Shown one piece after another: positions 1 through 7,468 of a stretch of 11,600 nt of DNA (the stretch's first letter is position 1; the number at the start of each line of letters is the position of its first letter). A model generated the notes under the pieces. The model was given only the letters and a program-made list of their open reading frames with translations, did not search any database and was not told the origin of the DNA. Location: assembly GCA_958439155.1 (NCBI GenBank), contig CAUBUJ010000046.1:1-11600 (forward strand), given 5' to 3'. Source of the DNA: an uncultured Veillonellaceae bacterium (GTDB lineage Bacteria > Bacillota > Negativicutes > Veillonellales > Dialisteraceae). A program made the position numbers and the translations under genes.

Positions 1-26
1 GCACAAATTGCGGCAAGATTTTGAGA

Positions 27-64
27 CAAAAAAATAAGATGCCCTGGGACATCTTATTTTTTTG
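27..64 (-). terminator. Intrinsic terminator at the end of the purine operon
   Basis: A perfect 15-bp stem (27-41 pairing with 50-64) encloses an 8-nt loop. The arms are A-rich and T-rich, so a run of seven U follows the inner stem on either strand, and the hairpin could terminate transcription from both sides. It begins 14 nt beyond the purD stop codon and marks the end of the operon. No gene is visible between 1 and 77. Confidence 0.9.
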
Positions 65-77
65 CTGATTTTACGGC

Positions 78-1352
78 TTATTTCTTCTGCAGGTGCCGCA
101 GGCCTTTCGCCGCGATATCCCGGCGATACTGCATGCCCCGGCAGCGGATATAGGACATGCCCCGGTAGGCATTGTCCCGCGCTTCCTGCAGGGTCGGCGC
201 CAATGCCACCACATTGAGGACGCGTCCCCCATGGGTGACGAAATGGCCGTTTTCTTTTTTCGTGCCGGCGTGGAAAATGAGGCATCCTGTCTCTTTCGCT
301 TCTGCAAGGCCCGTAAGCACATCCCCGTCAGAATGGGTCTGGGGATAGCCTTCGGAGGCGAGAACCACGTCGACGGCATAGCCTTTCTTCCATTTCACGT
401 CGTCCGCGGAAAGCGTGCCGTGAATGCAGTGGAGCATGATCTGCGCCAGATCGCTGTCCAGCATGGGCAGCACCACTTCTGTTTCAGGATCGCCGAAGCG
501 GCAGTTGAATTCCACCACTTTCGGTCCGTCTCTGGTGATCATAAGGCCTGCGTAGAGGCATCCCACGAAGGGATAACCTTCTGTGGCCATGGCATGGCAG
601 ATGGGATCCAGGATCTTTTCCTGCACTTCCGCCATGAGTTCTTCCGTCATGACAGGAGCCGGCGCATAAGCGCCCATACCGCCTGTATTGGGCCCTTCGT
701 CATTGTCAAAAATGCGCTTGTGATCCTGGGAGGAAATCATAGGGACGATGGTATGACCGTCGCAGAAAGCGAGGACGCTCGCTTCTTCCCCTTCCATGAA
801 TTCCTCAATCACCACGGACCGGCCGGCGCCGCCGAAGGAACGGCCTTCCATCATGTCCGCGATGGCTTCTTCCGCTTCATCCACGTTCTGGGCGATGACA
901 ACGCCCTTCCCCGCAGCCAGGCCGTCTGCCTTAATAACCAGCGGATACGACTGGCGTCTCGCGTAGTCTGCCGCTTCTTTTTCATTGGTGAAGGTCTGGT
1001 ACGCCGCGGTAGGAATGTGGTAATTCTTCATCAATTCCTTCGCAAAGCCTTTGGACCCTTCAATGCGGGCTGCCGCTTTGGACGGGCCGAAGAAAGGAAG
1101 GCCTGCTTTTTTGAATTTGTCTCCCAGCCCCTTGGCGAGCACCGTTTCCGGACCGGCTACGGTGAGGTCCACCTTCATAAGGCGGGCGAAATCGAGAATA
1201 TCTTCATCCCCTGCTACAGGAATGGGGGAAGCCACATCGGTCATGCCGTCATTGCCGGGAATCACATACACATCTGTGACGCCTTCGCTCTGCGCCAGTT
1301 TCCAGCAGAGCGCATGCTCTCTGCCGCCGCTGCCAATTACGAGTATTTTCAT
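78..1352 (-). CDS. purD: Phosphoribosylamine-glycine ligase (GARS)
   Basis: Cytosolic ATP-grasp enzyme that joins glycine to 5-phosphoribosylamine to give GAR, the second step of de novo purine synthesis. The 424-residue length is normal for a monofunctional bacterial PurD. The N-terminal Rossmann-like motif VIGSGGREHAL is at residues 5-15. The ATP-grasp motif KADGLAAGKG is at 141-150, GPNTGGMG at 220-227, and the metal-binding EFNCRFGDPE segment at 281-290. The C-terminus has the family-typical GMQYRRDI stretch. The ATG start is preceded by GAGGAG at normal spacing. It is the last gene of the operon, 11 nt after purH and just before a strong terminator. Nothing is missing or unusual. Confidence 0.97.
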   Translation of the reverse strand: MKILVIGSGGREHALCWKLAQSEGVTDVYVIPGNDGMTDVASPIPVAGDEDILDFARLMKVDLTVAGPETVLAKGLGDKFKKAGLPFFGPSKAAARIEGSKGFAKELMKNYHIPTAAYQTFTNEKEAADYARRQSYPLVIKADGLAAGKGVVIAQNVDEAEEAIADMMEGRSFGGAGRSVVIEEFMEGEEASVLAFCDGHTIVPMISSQDHKRIFDNDEGPNTGGMGAYAPAPVMTEELMAEVQEKILDPICHAMATEGYPFVGCLYAGLMITRDGPKVVEFNCRFGDPETEVVLPMLDSDLAQIMLHCIHGTLSADDVKWKKGYAVDVVLASEGYPQTHSDGDVLTGLAEAKETGCLIFHAGTKKENGHFVTHGGRVLNVVALAPTLQEARDNAYRGMSYIRCRGMQYRRDIAAKGLRHLQKK

Positions 1353-1363
1353 AATCTCTCCTC

Positions 1364-2905
1364 TCAGCCGTGGCGGAAATGGCGATGGCCGGTAAATACC
1401 ATGGCAATGCCGTACTTATTGGCCATGTCGATCGATTCCTGGTCGCGGATGGAGCCGCCCGGCTGGATGACCGCGGTAATCCCCGCTTTTCCTGCCGCTT
1501 CAATGGTATCGCCGAAGGGGAAGAACGCGTCTGAACTCATGACTGCGCCTTTCGCTTTCTCTCCCGCTTCCGCAATGGCAATGTCCGCCGAGCCGACCCG
1601 GTTCATCTGGCCTGCGCCGATGCCGTAGGTCACGTCCTTGCCGGAAAGAACGATGGCGTTGGATTTCACGTGCTTCACGATCTTCCAGGCAAATTCCATG
1701 GCCGCCCATTCTTCTTCCGTCGGCGCCCGGTCAGTCACCACTTTACAGTCTTTTCTCGTTTCACTGGTCGTATCCGGTGTCTGCACGAGGAGGCCGCCGG
1801 AAACTTTCTTCAGCTGCAGTTCCGGTTTGGACAGGGCCGGCACTTCGATGAGGCGGATATTTTTCTTCGTTTCCAGGACAGCGAGGGCTTCCGCGGAGAA
1901 TTTCGGCGCCAGCACCACTTCGAAGAAAATCGGCTTCATCGCTTCTGCCGTTTCCTTGTCGCATTCCCGGTTCATCGCCACAATGCCGCCGAAAGCGGAT
2001 TTGCTGTCCGCATTGAATGCTTTTGTGAAAGCGTCCAGCGGGGTCTTGCCGAGAGCGGTGCCGCAGGGATTGGTGTGCTTAATGATGGTGCACGCCGGTG
2101 TGTCCGTCCATTCAGTGACCAGGTCCCATGCCGCTTCCATATCCACAATGTTGTTGTAAGACAATTCTTTCCCGTGGAGCTGCTTTGCCGCGGCGATGCC
2201 GCCAGTTTCTTCCGGATCCTTGTAGAATGCCGCTTTCTGGTGGGGATTTTCGCCGTACCGCAGATCCTGGATCTTCGTGTAAGCATGGCTCAGCACGTCG
2301 GGCATGCCGCCTTCATCGCCGGTGACCTGTTTTTCCAGGTATTCTGCGATAGCGCAGTCATAGAGCCCTGTATGGAGAAATGCTTTCTGGGAAAGCTTCA
2401 GACGGAAAGCTTCGGTGAGCGTCCCTTCCTTGATCTTTTCCAGCACTTCCCCGTACTGGGAGGGATCCACCACGATGGTGACATATTTGTAATTCTTCGC
2501 CGCAGCCCGCACCATGGACGGCCCGCCGATGTCGATATTTTCAATGGCTTCCGCGAGAGTCACATCAGGCTTGGCAATGGTCTGGCGGAACGGATAAAGA
2601 TTGACCGCTACCAGGTCAATGCCTTTGATGCCGTGTTCTTTCATGGCCTTCACATGGTCCGGATTGTCCCGGATCGCCAGGATCCCGCCGTGAATTTTCG
2701 GATGAAGGGTTTTCACCCGGCCGTCCATCATTTCCGGAAATCCTGTCACGTCAGACACAGGAATGACCGGAATGCCTGCCGCGGCAATGGCTTTCATCGT
2801 ACCGCCGGTAGAAATGATTTCGACCCCCAGTTCATGAAGGCCCCGGGCAAATTCCACGACGCCCGTTTTATCAGATACGCTGATGAGCGCTCTTTTAATG
2901 GTCAA
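1364..2905 (-). CDS. purH: Bifunctional AICAR transformylase / IMP cyclohydrolase
   Basis: Catalyses the last two steps to IMP: formyl transfer from 10-formyl-THF to AICAR, then ring closure of FAICAR. I chose a TTG start at 2905, because the protein then begins (M)TIKRALISVSDKTG, matching the usual PurH N-terminus, and an AAAGGAG site lies 10 nt upstream. A GTG at 2914 is in frame but only 1 nt from that site. The result is 513 residues, the usual length. The N-terminal cyclohydrolase/MGS-like domain has ISTGGT at 31-36 and the GFPEMMDGRVKTLHPKIHGG block at 55-74. The transformylase domain has the catalytic KHTNPCG motif (Lys276-His277), and the C-terminus has SDAFFPFGD at 458-466. The start overlaps the purN stop by 11 nt, suggesting translational coupling. 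Confidence 0.96.
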   Translation of the reverse strand: MTIKRALISVSDKTGVVEFARGLHELGVEIISTGGTMKAIAAAGIPVIPVSDVTGFPEMMDGRVKTLHPKIHGGILAIRDNPDHVKAMKEHGIKGIDLVAVNLYPFRQTIAKPDVTLAEAIENIDIGGPSMVRAAAKNYKYVTIVVDPSQYGEVLEKIKEGTLTEAFRLKLSQKAFLHTGLYDCAIAEYLEKQVTGDEGGMPDVLSHAYTKIQDLRYGENPHQKAAFYKDPEETGGIAAAKQLHGKELSYNNIVDMEAAWDLVTEWTDTPACTIIKHTNPCGTALGKTPLDAFTKAFNADSKSAFGGIVAMNRECDKETAEAMKPIFFEVVLAPKFSAEALAVLETKKNIRLIEVPALSKPELQLKKVSGGLLVQTPDTTSETRKDCKVVTDRAPTEEEWAAMEFAWKIVKHVKSNAIVLSGKDVTYGIGAGQMNRVGSADIAIAEAGEKAKGAVMSSDAFFPFGDTIEAAGKAGITAVIQPGGSIRDQESIDMANKYGIAMVFTGHRHFRHG

Positions 2906-3530
2906 TGTGTTCACTCTCCTTTGGATGCATACCGGAAACGCGGTGTCCTTCCACATGGAGGCGCCCGCTGCAGAAAGCGGCGGCAGCCCGCACGTACGCA
3001 GGATGTTCCTGCTGGAGAATCCGCGCCGACAATGTTTCTTCCGTATCGTCATCATAGACAGGCACCGCTGTCTGGGTAATAATGGGGCCGTCATCGAGCC
3101 CGGTGCCTACGAAATGGACCGTGCAGCCCGCCACTTTCACTCCAGCTTCCACGGCCTGCCGCTGGGCGTGGAGCCCGCGGAAGCTGGGGAGCAGCGCCGG
3201 ATGAATATTGATGATCTTGTGCGGGAAAGCATGCACCAGGTTTTCCCCGCAGATCCGCATGTACCCGGCCAGGCAGATCAGGTCCGGCCGGAATGATTCG
3301 GCCGCCTTCAGAATGGCCTCATCAAAAGCCTTTTTGTCGGCGTAATCTTTCTTCTCGATTACCACTGCCGGCACCTTCCACCGCGCCGCCCGTTTGAGGA
3401 CCTGCGCGTCCCCATGGTCACAGATGACGCCTACGATGGTCCCGGCAATGATTCCTTTTTCCGCCGCTTCGTGAAGGGCTTCCGCGTTGGAACCGCGGCC
3501 GGAAGCGAAAATTAAAATGCGCTTATTCAT
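2895..3530 (-). CDS. purN: Phosphoribosylglycinamide formyltransferase (GART), folate-dependent
   Basis: Transfers formyl from 10-formyl-THF to GAR to give FGAR, the third de novo step. The 211-residue length fits PurN. The N-terminal motif ILIFASGRGSN (residues 5-15) is the phosphate-binding loop. The catalytic set known from E. coli PurN is present: Asn108 and His110 in NIHPALLPSF and Asp146 in GLDDGP. The ATG overlaps the purM stop by 8 nt and lacks a strong Shine-Dalgarno, so translation probably depends on ribosomes finishing purM. The last dozen residues run past the conserved fold into the purH ribosome site and start. No purT homologue is present in the window. Confidence 0.96.
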   Translation of the reverse strand: MNKRILIFASGRGSNAEALHEAAEKGIIAGTIVGVICDHGDAQVLKRAARWKVPAVVIEKKDYADKKAFDEAILKAAESFRPDLICLAGYMRICGENLVHAFPHKIINIHPALLPSFRGLHAQRQAVEAGVKVAGCTVHFVGTGLDDGPIITQTAVPVYDDDTEETLSARILQQEHPAYVRAAAAFCSGRLHVEGHRVSGMHPKESEHIDH

Positions 3531-4587
3531 GGAAGAGACCGCCAGTCACAACCACATCATGGGGACCTTCTTCAATGCGGCCGATTTCATAGACCGCTTC
3601 GCCGGCATCTTTCAGGATAGCCTTCGCTTTTTCCGCTTCTTCTGCGGAGGCGATGAGGATCATGCCGATGCCGCAGTTGAAAGTACGGTACATTTCACGC
3701 GCTTCTACGCCGCCCTGCTTTTTGAGGAACGGGAAAATCGGAAGGAGCGGCCACTTGTCCGCGTCCACCACAGCCCGGATCCCTTCGGGAAGAACTCTCG
3801 GAATATTGTCATAGAAGCCGCCCCCTGTAATATGGACGAGCCCTTTCAGATGGGCGCCGGCCAGCACTGGAAGCACCGCTTTCGGATAAAGCCTTGTCGG
3901 TGTAAGAAGCACTTCTCCAAGGGGCGTATCCATGCCTTCATAGGTTTTGTTCAGATCGAGGGCGCAGTCTTTGATGATGCGCCGCACCAGGGAATAGCCG
4001 TTGGAATGCACCCCTGTGGAAGGAAGTCCCAGCATCACATCGCCGGGACGGATGGTCTCGCCGGTGATGAGGTCTTTCTTGTCTACAATGCCCACCGCAA
4101 AGCCTGCCACATCATAGTCGCCCTTGCTGTAGAAGCCGGCCATTTCCGCCGTTTCCCCGCCGAGGAGAGCGCATCCCGATTCCTTGCATGCCCGGGCCAC
4201 GCCTTTCACGATGGTCGCCATCAGTTCCGGATCCAGTTTTTCCGTGGCAATGTAATCGAGGAAGAAGAGGGGCTTCGCGCCCTGGACGAGCACGTCATTG
4301 ACGCTCATCGCCACACAGTCCTGGCCGATGGTGTCATGAATGCCCATATCAATGGCCAGACGCAGCTTCGTGCCGACACCGTCCGTGCCGGATACGAGCA
4401 CCGCTTCTTCCATATGACCCAATTCATGCTTCAGCGTGTAGAGACCGCCGAAGCCTCCCAGATCGCCCATGACGCCGTCCGTATAGGTATCTCTGACACA
4501 CTCCTTAATCATCTCTACTTCTTTTTCGCCGGCATCAATGTTGACGCCTGCGTCTGCATAGGTGAGCCCTTTTTTCAATTCACTCAT
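3523..4587 (-). CDS. purM: Phosphoribosylformylglycinamidine cyclo-ligase (AIR synthetase)
   Basis: ATP-dependent closure of FGAM to AIR in the cytosol. The 354 residues match the family. Visible motifs in order are YADAGVNID (10-18), the GTDGVGTKL ATP-site loop (68-76), GQDCVAMSVNDVLVQGAKPL (88-107), LLGGETAEMAGFY (141-153), and GDYDVAGFAVG (156-166). The start ATG is preceded by TAAGGAGA, in which the purF TAA overlaps the ribosome site. It sits 10 nt after purF and overlaps purN by 8 nt. Its substrate FGAM must come from a PurL-type synthase that is not encoded in this window. Confidence 0.97.
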   Translation of the reverse strand: MSELKKGLTYADAGVNIDAGEKEVEMIKECVRDTYTDGVMGDLGGFGGLYTLKHELGHMEEAVLVSGTDGVGTKLRLAIDMGIHDTIGQDCVAMSVNDVLVQGAKPLFFLDYIATEKLDPELMATIVKGVARACKESGCALLGGETAEMAGFYSKGDYDVAGFAVGIVDKKDLITGETIRPGDVMLGLPSTGVHSNGYSLVRRIIKDCALDLNKTYEGMDTPLGEVLLTPTRLYPKAVLPVLAGAHLKGLVHITGGGFYDNIPRVLPEGIRAVVDADKWPLLPIFPFLKKQGGVEAREMYRTFNCGIGMILIASAEEAEKAKAILKDAGEAVYEIGRIEEGPHDVVVTGGLFHE

Positions 4588-4597
4588 GACTGTCTCC

Positions 4598-6013
4598 TTA
4601 TTTCACTCTCGACTCCATTTCGGAGGGAAGCTTTTCCGCGTACTTTCCGTCAAAGCAGGCAAAGCACATATCTTCCCCGCGAAGGCAGCTGATCGCTTTC
4701 GCCAGTCCTTCCTGAGAGAGATAATGCAGCTTGTCCGCGCCGATCATGCGGCAGATTTCTTCCGTGCTGTGCTTGGCTGCGATGAGCTGGCGCCGCTCTG
4801 CCGTATCGATGCCGAAGAAGCAGGGGTACTTCACCGGCGGCGAGCTGATGCAGAGCTTGATTTCCTTGGCGCCTACGTCGCGGAGCATGCGGATAATAAT
4901 GCCGCTGGTGGTGCCCCGCACGATGGAATCGTCGATCAGAATGATCCGCTTCCCTTTCACATTGCCCGCGATGGGATTGAGCTTCATACGCACCGCCCGT
5001 TCCCGCTGCTTCTGGTCCGGCTGGATGAAGGTGCGGCCCATGTATTTATTTTTCAAGAACCCTTCCCCATAGGGAATCCCGGACGCTCTCGAATAGCCGA
5101 GGGCCGCCACATTTCCTGAGTCAGGCACGCTCATCACCACGTCCCCTTCGTAATGGGTTTCTTCCCAGAGGGCCTTGCCCATATTGAGACGCGCTTCGTA
5201 AATGCTCTGGCCGTTCATGATGGAATCAGGCCGGGCGAAATAAATGTACTCGAAAGAGCAGATCGCTCTCTGGTGATGCAGGGCCGGCTCATACATGGTG
5301 CTCCGGAGGCCGCTCTCATCGATGGTCACGATTTCACCAGGCGCCACATCGCGCACAAATTTCGCGTCGATCGCGTCGAGAGCGCACGTTTCCGAAGCAA
5401 GGACCCAGCCGTGTTCCGTTTTCCCCACCACCAGCGGACGGTAGCCGAAAGGATCGCGCACGCCGTAAATGGCATGTTCCGTGCAGGCTACAAGGGCATA
5501 GGCGCCGCGGAGAATGCCCATGACTTCCTTCATCTTGTCTTCCACCGCGGTCTTTCTGGACCGGGCGAGCAGCTTGATAATGACTTCCGTATCCATGGTG
5601 GTCTGGAAATCCGCGCCGTGCTGGAGAAGACTCTGCCGAAGCTGCGACGTATTGATCAGGTTCCCGTTGTGGGCAAGCGCGAGCGGCCCTTCCACGCAGT
5701 CCACCTGGAGAGGCTGGATATTGCTCGGAATGGATGAGCCGGTGGTGCTGTACCGCACATGGCCGATGCCGATGAAGCCTGTCTTCACAGGGAACTTGCG
5801 GAAGACTTCCGTGACGAGCCCCATCTTGCGGAACGTTTCCATGGACGCGCCGTCGCTGATGGTCATCCCCGCGCTTTCCTGTCCGCGGTGCTGCAGGGAG
5901 AAAAGGCCGTAGTACACCTCCAGGGCCGCGTTGCAGGTATGATCAAAAATCCCAAATACCCCGCACTCTTCATGGGGCTTGTCATCATAGTGGTTTATCG
6001 ATGTATGTGTCAC
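4598..6013 (-). CDS. purF: Amidophosphoribosyltransferase (glutamine PRPP amidotransferase), Bacillus-type
   Basis: Committed step of the pathway: glutamine-derived ammonia replaces the pyrophosphate of PRPP to give phosphoribosylamine. The start is a GTG with AGAGGAG 6 nt upstream. The protein has 471 residues. A 16-residue propeptide precedes Cys17 in EECGVFGIF, the Ntn-hydrolase nucleophile expected after self-cleavage. The glutaminase domain has QHRGQESAGM (41-50). The PRPP-binding motif IILIDDSIVRGTT is at 357-369. Cys252, Cys398 and the C-terminal C450-x-x-C453 pair match the ligands of the [4Fe-4S] cluster in Bacillus subtilis PurF, so this is the oxygen-sensitive, regulated type rather than the E. 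coli type. It lies 42 nt after purC and 10 nt before purM. Feedback inhibition by nucleotides is expected from the family. Confidence 0.97.
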   Translation of the reverse strand: MTHTSINHYDDKPHEECGVFGIFDHTCNAALEVYYGLFSLQHRGQESAGMTISDGASMETFRKMGLVTEVFRKFPVKTGFIGIGHVRYSTTGSSIPSNIQPLQVDCVEGPLALAHNGNLINTSQLRQSLLQHGADFQTTMDTEVIIKLLARSRKTAVEDKMKEVMGILRGAYALVACTEHAIYGVRDPFGYRPLVVGKTEHGWVLASETCALDAIDAKFVRDVAPGEIVTIDESGLRSTMYEPALHHQRAICSFEYIYFARPDSIMNGQSIYEARLNMGKALWEETHYEGDVVMSVPDSGNVAALGYSRASGIPYGEGFLKNKYMGRTFIQPDQKQRERAVRMKLNPIAGNVKGKRIILIDDSIVRGTTSGIIIRMLRDVGAKEIKLCISSPPVKYPCFFGIDTAERRQLIAAKHSTEEICRMIGADKLHYLSQEGLAKAISCLRGEDMCFACFDGKYAEKLPSEMESRVK

Positions 6014-6055
6014 AACAAACTCCTCTGCGTCAAATCACAAGACAAGGGTGAAACA

Positions 6056-6922
6056 TTATTTAAATTTCCGTCCTGTGAGCAGTTCATACGCTTCCGCGTA
6101 CTTGTCAAAGGTCTTCTTCAGGATATCCTGGGGCACATCCGCGTCGGGATGGGCGTGGAGGTAATCCCGGAGGAACTGCTTGTCATAGGAGGGCTGGCTC
6201 TTTCCTGCTTCATAGCCTGCGAGCGGCCAGAACCGGGAATTGTCCGGCGTGAGCATTTCATCGCCCAGGACGATCTCCCCTTTGTCATTGAGGCCGAATT
6301 CAAACTTCGTATCCGCGATGATGATGCCTTTTTCCAGAGCGTATGCGGCGCACTTCTTGTAGAGCGCGAGAGTGAGCTCGCCGAGCTTCTTCATGTATTC
6401 TTCGCCTTTACCCGGGAAGAAGCGGTTCACCCATTCCACCCCTTCTTCAAAGGAAATGTTCTGGTCATGCTCTCCCGCCGGCGCCTTGGTGCTGGGCGTA
6501 AAGATCGGTTCCGGCAGCTTCTGGCATTCCTTCAGGCCTGCCGGCAGCTGGATGCCGCAGACTTTGCCGTCTTTCTGGTAGCCTTCCCAGCCGCTGCCTG
6601 TGATGTAGCCCCGGACGATACATTCCACAGGGATCATATTCAGCTTCAGTGTCTTCATGCTGCGCCCTTCAAATTCCGGGGTCTGGAAGAATTCAGGCAT
6701 ATCCTTCGTATCCATGGAAATCAGATGGTTCGGCACCAGATCCTTTGTGAAGTCAAACCAGAATTCAGACATCTGGTTCAGAATCTTCCCCTTATTGGGG
6801 ATCGGATCTTTCAGAATATTGTCAAACGCGGAAATGCGGTCTGTGCAGACCATAACGAGGCTGTCGCCCAGATCATACAGTTCACGCACTTTGCCGGATT
6901 TAAAAGGTTTGTATGTTTTCAT
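6056..6922 (-). CDS. purC: SAICAR synthase (phosphoribosylaminoimidazole-succinocarboxamide synthase)
   Basis: Joins aspartate to CAIR with ATP to make SAICAR. I start at ATG 6922, which has GGAAGGAG 5 nt upstream. An in-frame ATG at 6940 has no ribosome site. The product is 288 residues, longer than the roughly 240-residue E. coli and Bacillus enzymes. It resembles the long form also found in yeast, with an insert containing PVECIVRGYITGSGW (98-112) and FTPSTKAPAGEHDQ (141-154). The N-terminal KSGKVRELYDLG (8-19) and DRISAFDNI (28-36) are family hallmarks. IIADTKFEFG appears in the C-terminal half. It lies 42 nt after purE and 42 nt before purF. The next enzyme, PurB, is not in the window. 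Confidence 0.96.
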   Translation of the reverse strand: MKTYKPFKSGKVRELYDLGDSLVMVCTDRISAFDNILKDPIPNKGKILNQMSEFWFDFTKDLVPNHLISMDTKDMPEFFQTPEFEGRSMKTLKLNMIPVECIVRGYITGSGWEGYQKDGKVCGIQLPAGLKECQKLPEPIFTPSTKAPAGEHDQNISFEEGVEWVNRFFPGKGEEYMKKLGELTLALYKKCAAYALEKGIIIADTKFEFGLNDKGEIVLGDEMLTPDNSRFWPLAGYEAGKSQPSYDKQFLRDYLHAHPDADVPQDILKKTFDKYAEAYELLTGRKFK

Positions 6923-6964
6923 AATGTCTCCTTCCGCCATAAGGCACTGGGGAAATGTCCCCCT

Positions 6965-7456
6965 TTATTTTTTCAGTTCCTGCTGTAATTTTTTATCTTT
7001 TTCGTAAATCTGCTTTGCCATATCTTCCCGGTAGGCTCTGTACTTCTTCGCCAGTTCCGGATCGGATACGGCGCCGATCTGGACCGCCAGGAGCGCGCCG
7101 TTCTTCGAGCCGTCCACCGCAACCGTTGCTACCGGCATGCCCGAAGGCATCTGCACGATGGAAAGAAGCGCGTCCATCCCGTCCAGCTTGGCGCCGGAGA
7201 GCGGAATGCCGATGACCGGCTTATCGGTGAGACTTGCCACCACGCCGGGCAGAGCCGCTGCCATGCCGGCGCCGGCGATATAGCAGAGAGCGCCTTTCTT
7301 TTCCTCTTCCGCCACATACGCTTCCAGTTTCTTCGGGGTCCGGTGGGCCGAAGCGAGGGCCACATCGTAAGACACGCCGAAATCATCAAGAATGGCAAAA
7401 GCCTTCTTCATCACCGGCAGATCAGAATCACTGCCCATAACGATCGCTACATGCAT
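6965..7456 (-). CDS. purE: 5-(carboxyamino)imidazole ribonucleotide mutase / AIR carboxylase family
   Basis: PurE forms CAIR, either by rearranging N5-CAIR made by PurK (class I) or directly from AIR and CO2 (class II). The protein has 163 residues and overall class I-like features: MGSDSDL (7-13), SAHRTP with the catalytic His38 (36-41), and LLSIVQMPSG (98-107). The usual AGAGGAAHLPG loop reads AGAGMAAALPG (61-71), so the conserved second His is Ala68. No purK is seen in the operon, so the carboxylation route is uncertain. The start has AAGGAGG 7 nt upstream, overlapping the permease stop, and the gene lies 12 nt after the permease. The C-terminal tail is helical and lysine-rich. Confidence 0.95.
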   Translation of the reverse strand: MHVAIVMGSDSDLPVMKKAFAILDDFGVSYDVALASAHRTPKKLEAYVAEEEKKGALCYIAGAGMAAALPGVVASLTDKPVIGIPLSGAKLDGMDALLSIVQMPSGMPVATVAVDGSKNGALLAVQIGAVSDPELAKKYRAYREDMAKQIYEKDKKLQQELKK

Positions 7457-7468
7457 GGAAAATCCTCC

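Noticed and set aside
93..1628. Long plus-strand open frame opposite purD and the end of purH
   Set aside because: It is antisense to two certain genes, has no recognisable domain and spans their junction. Such frames arise from the GC-biased third codon positions of the real genes. The same reasoning removes the plus-strand frames at 1670-3079, 3487-4692, 5759-6988, 7343-8746 and 9261-10274.
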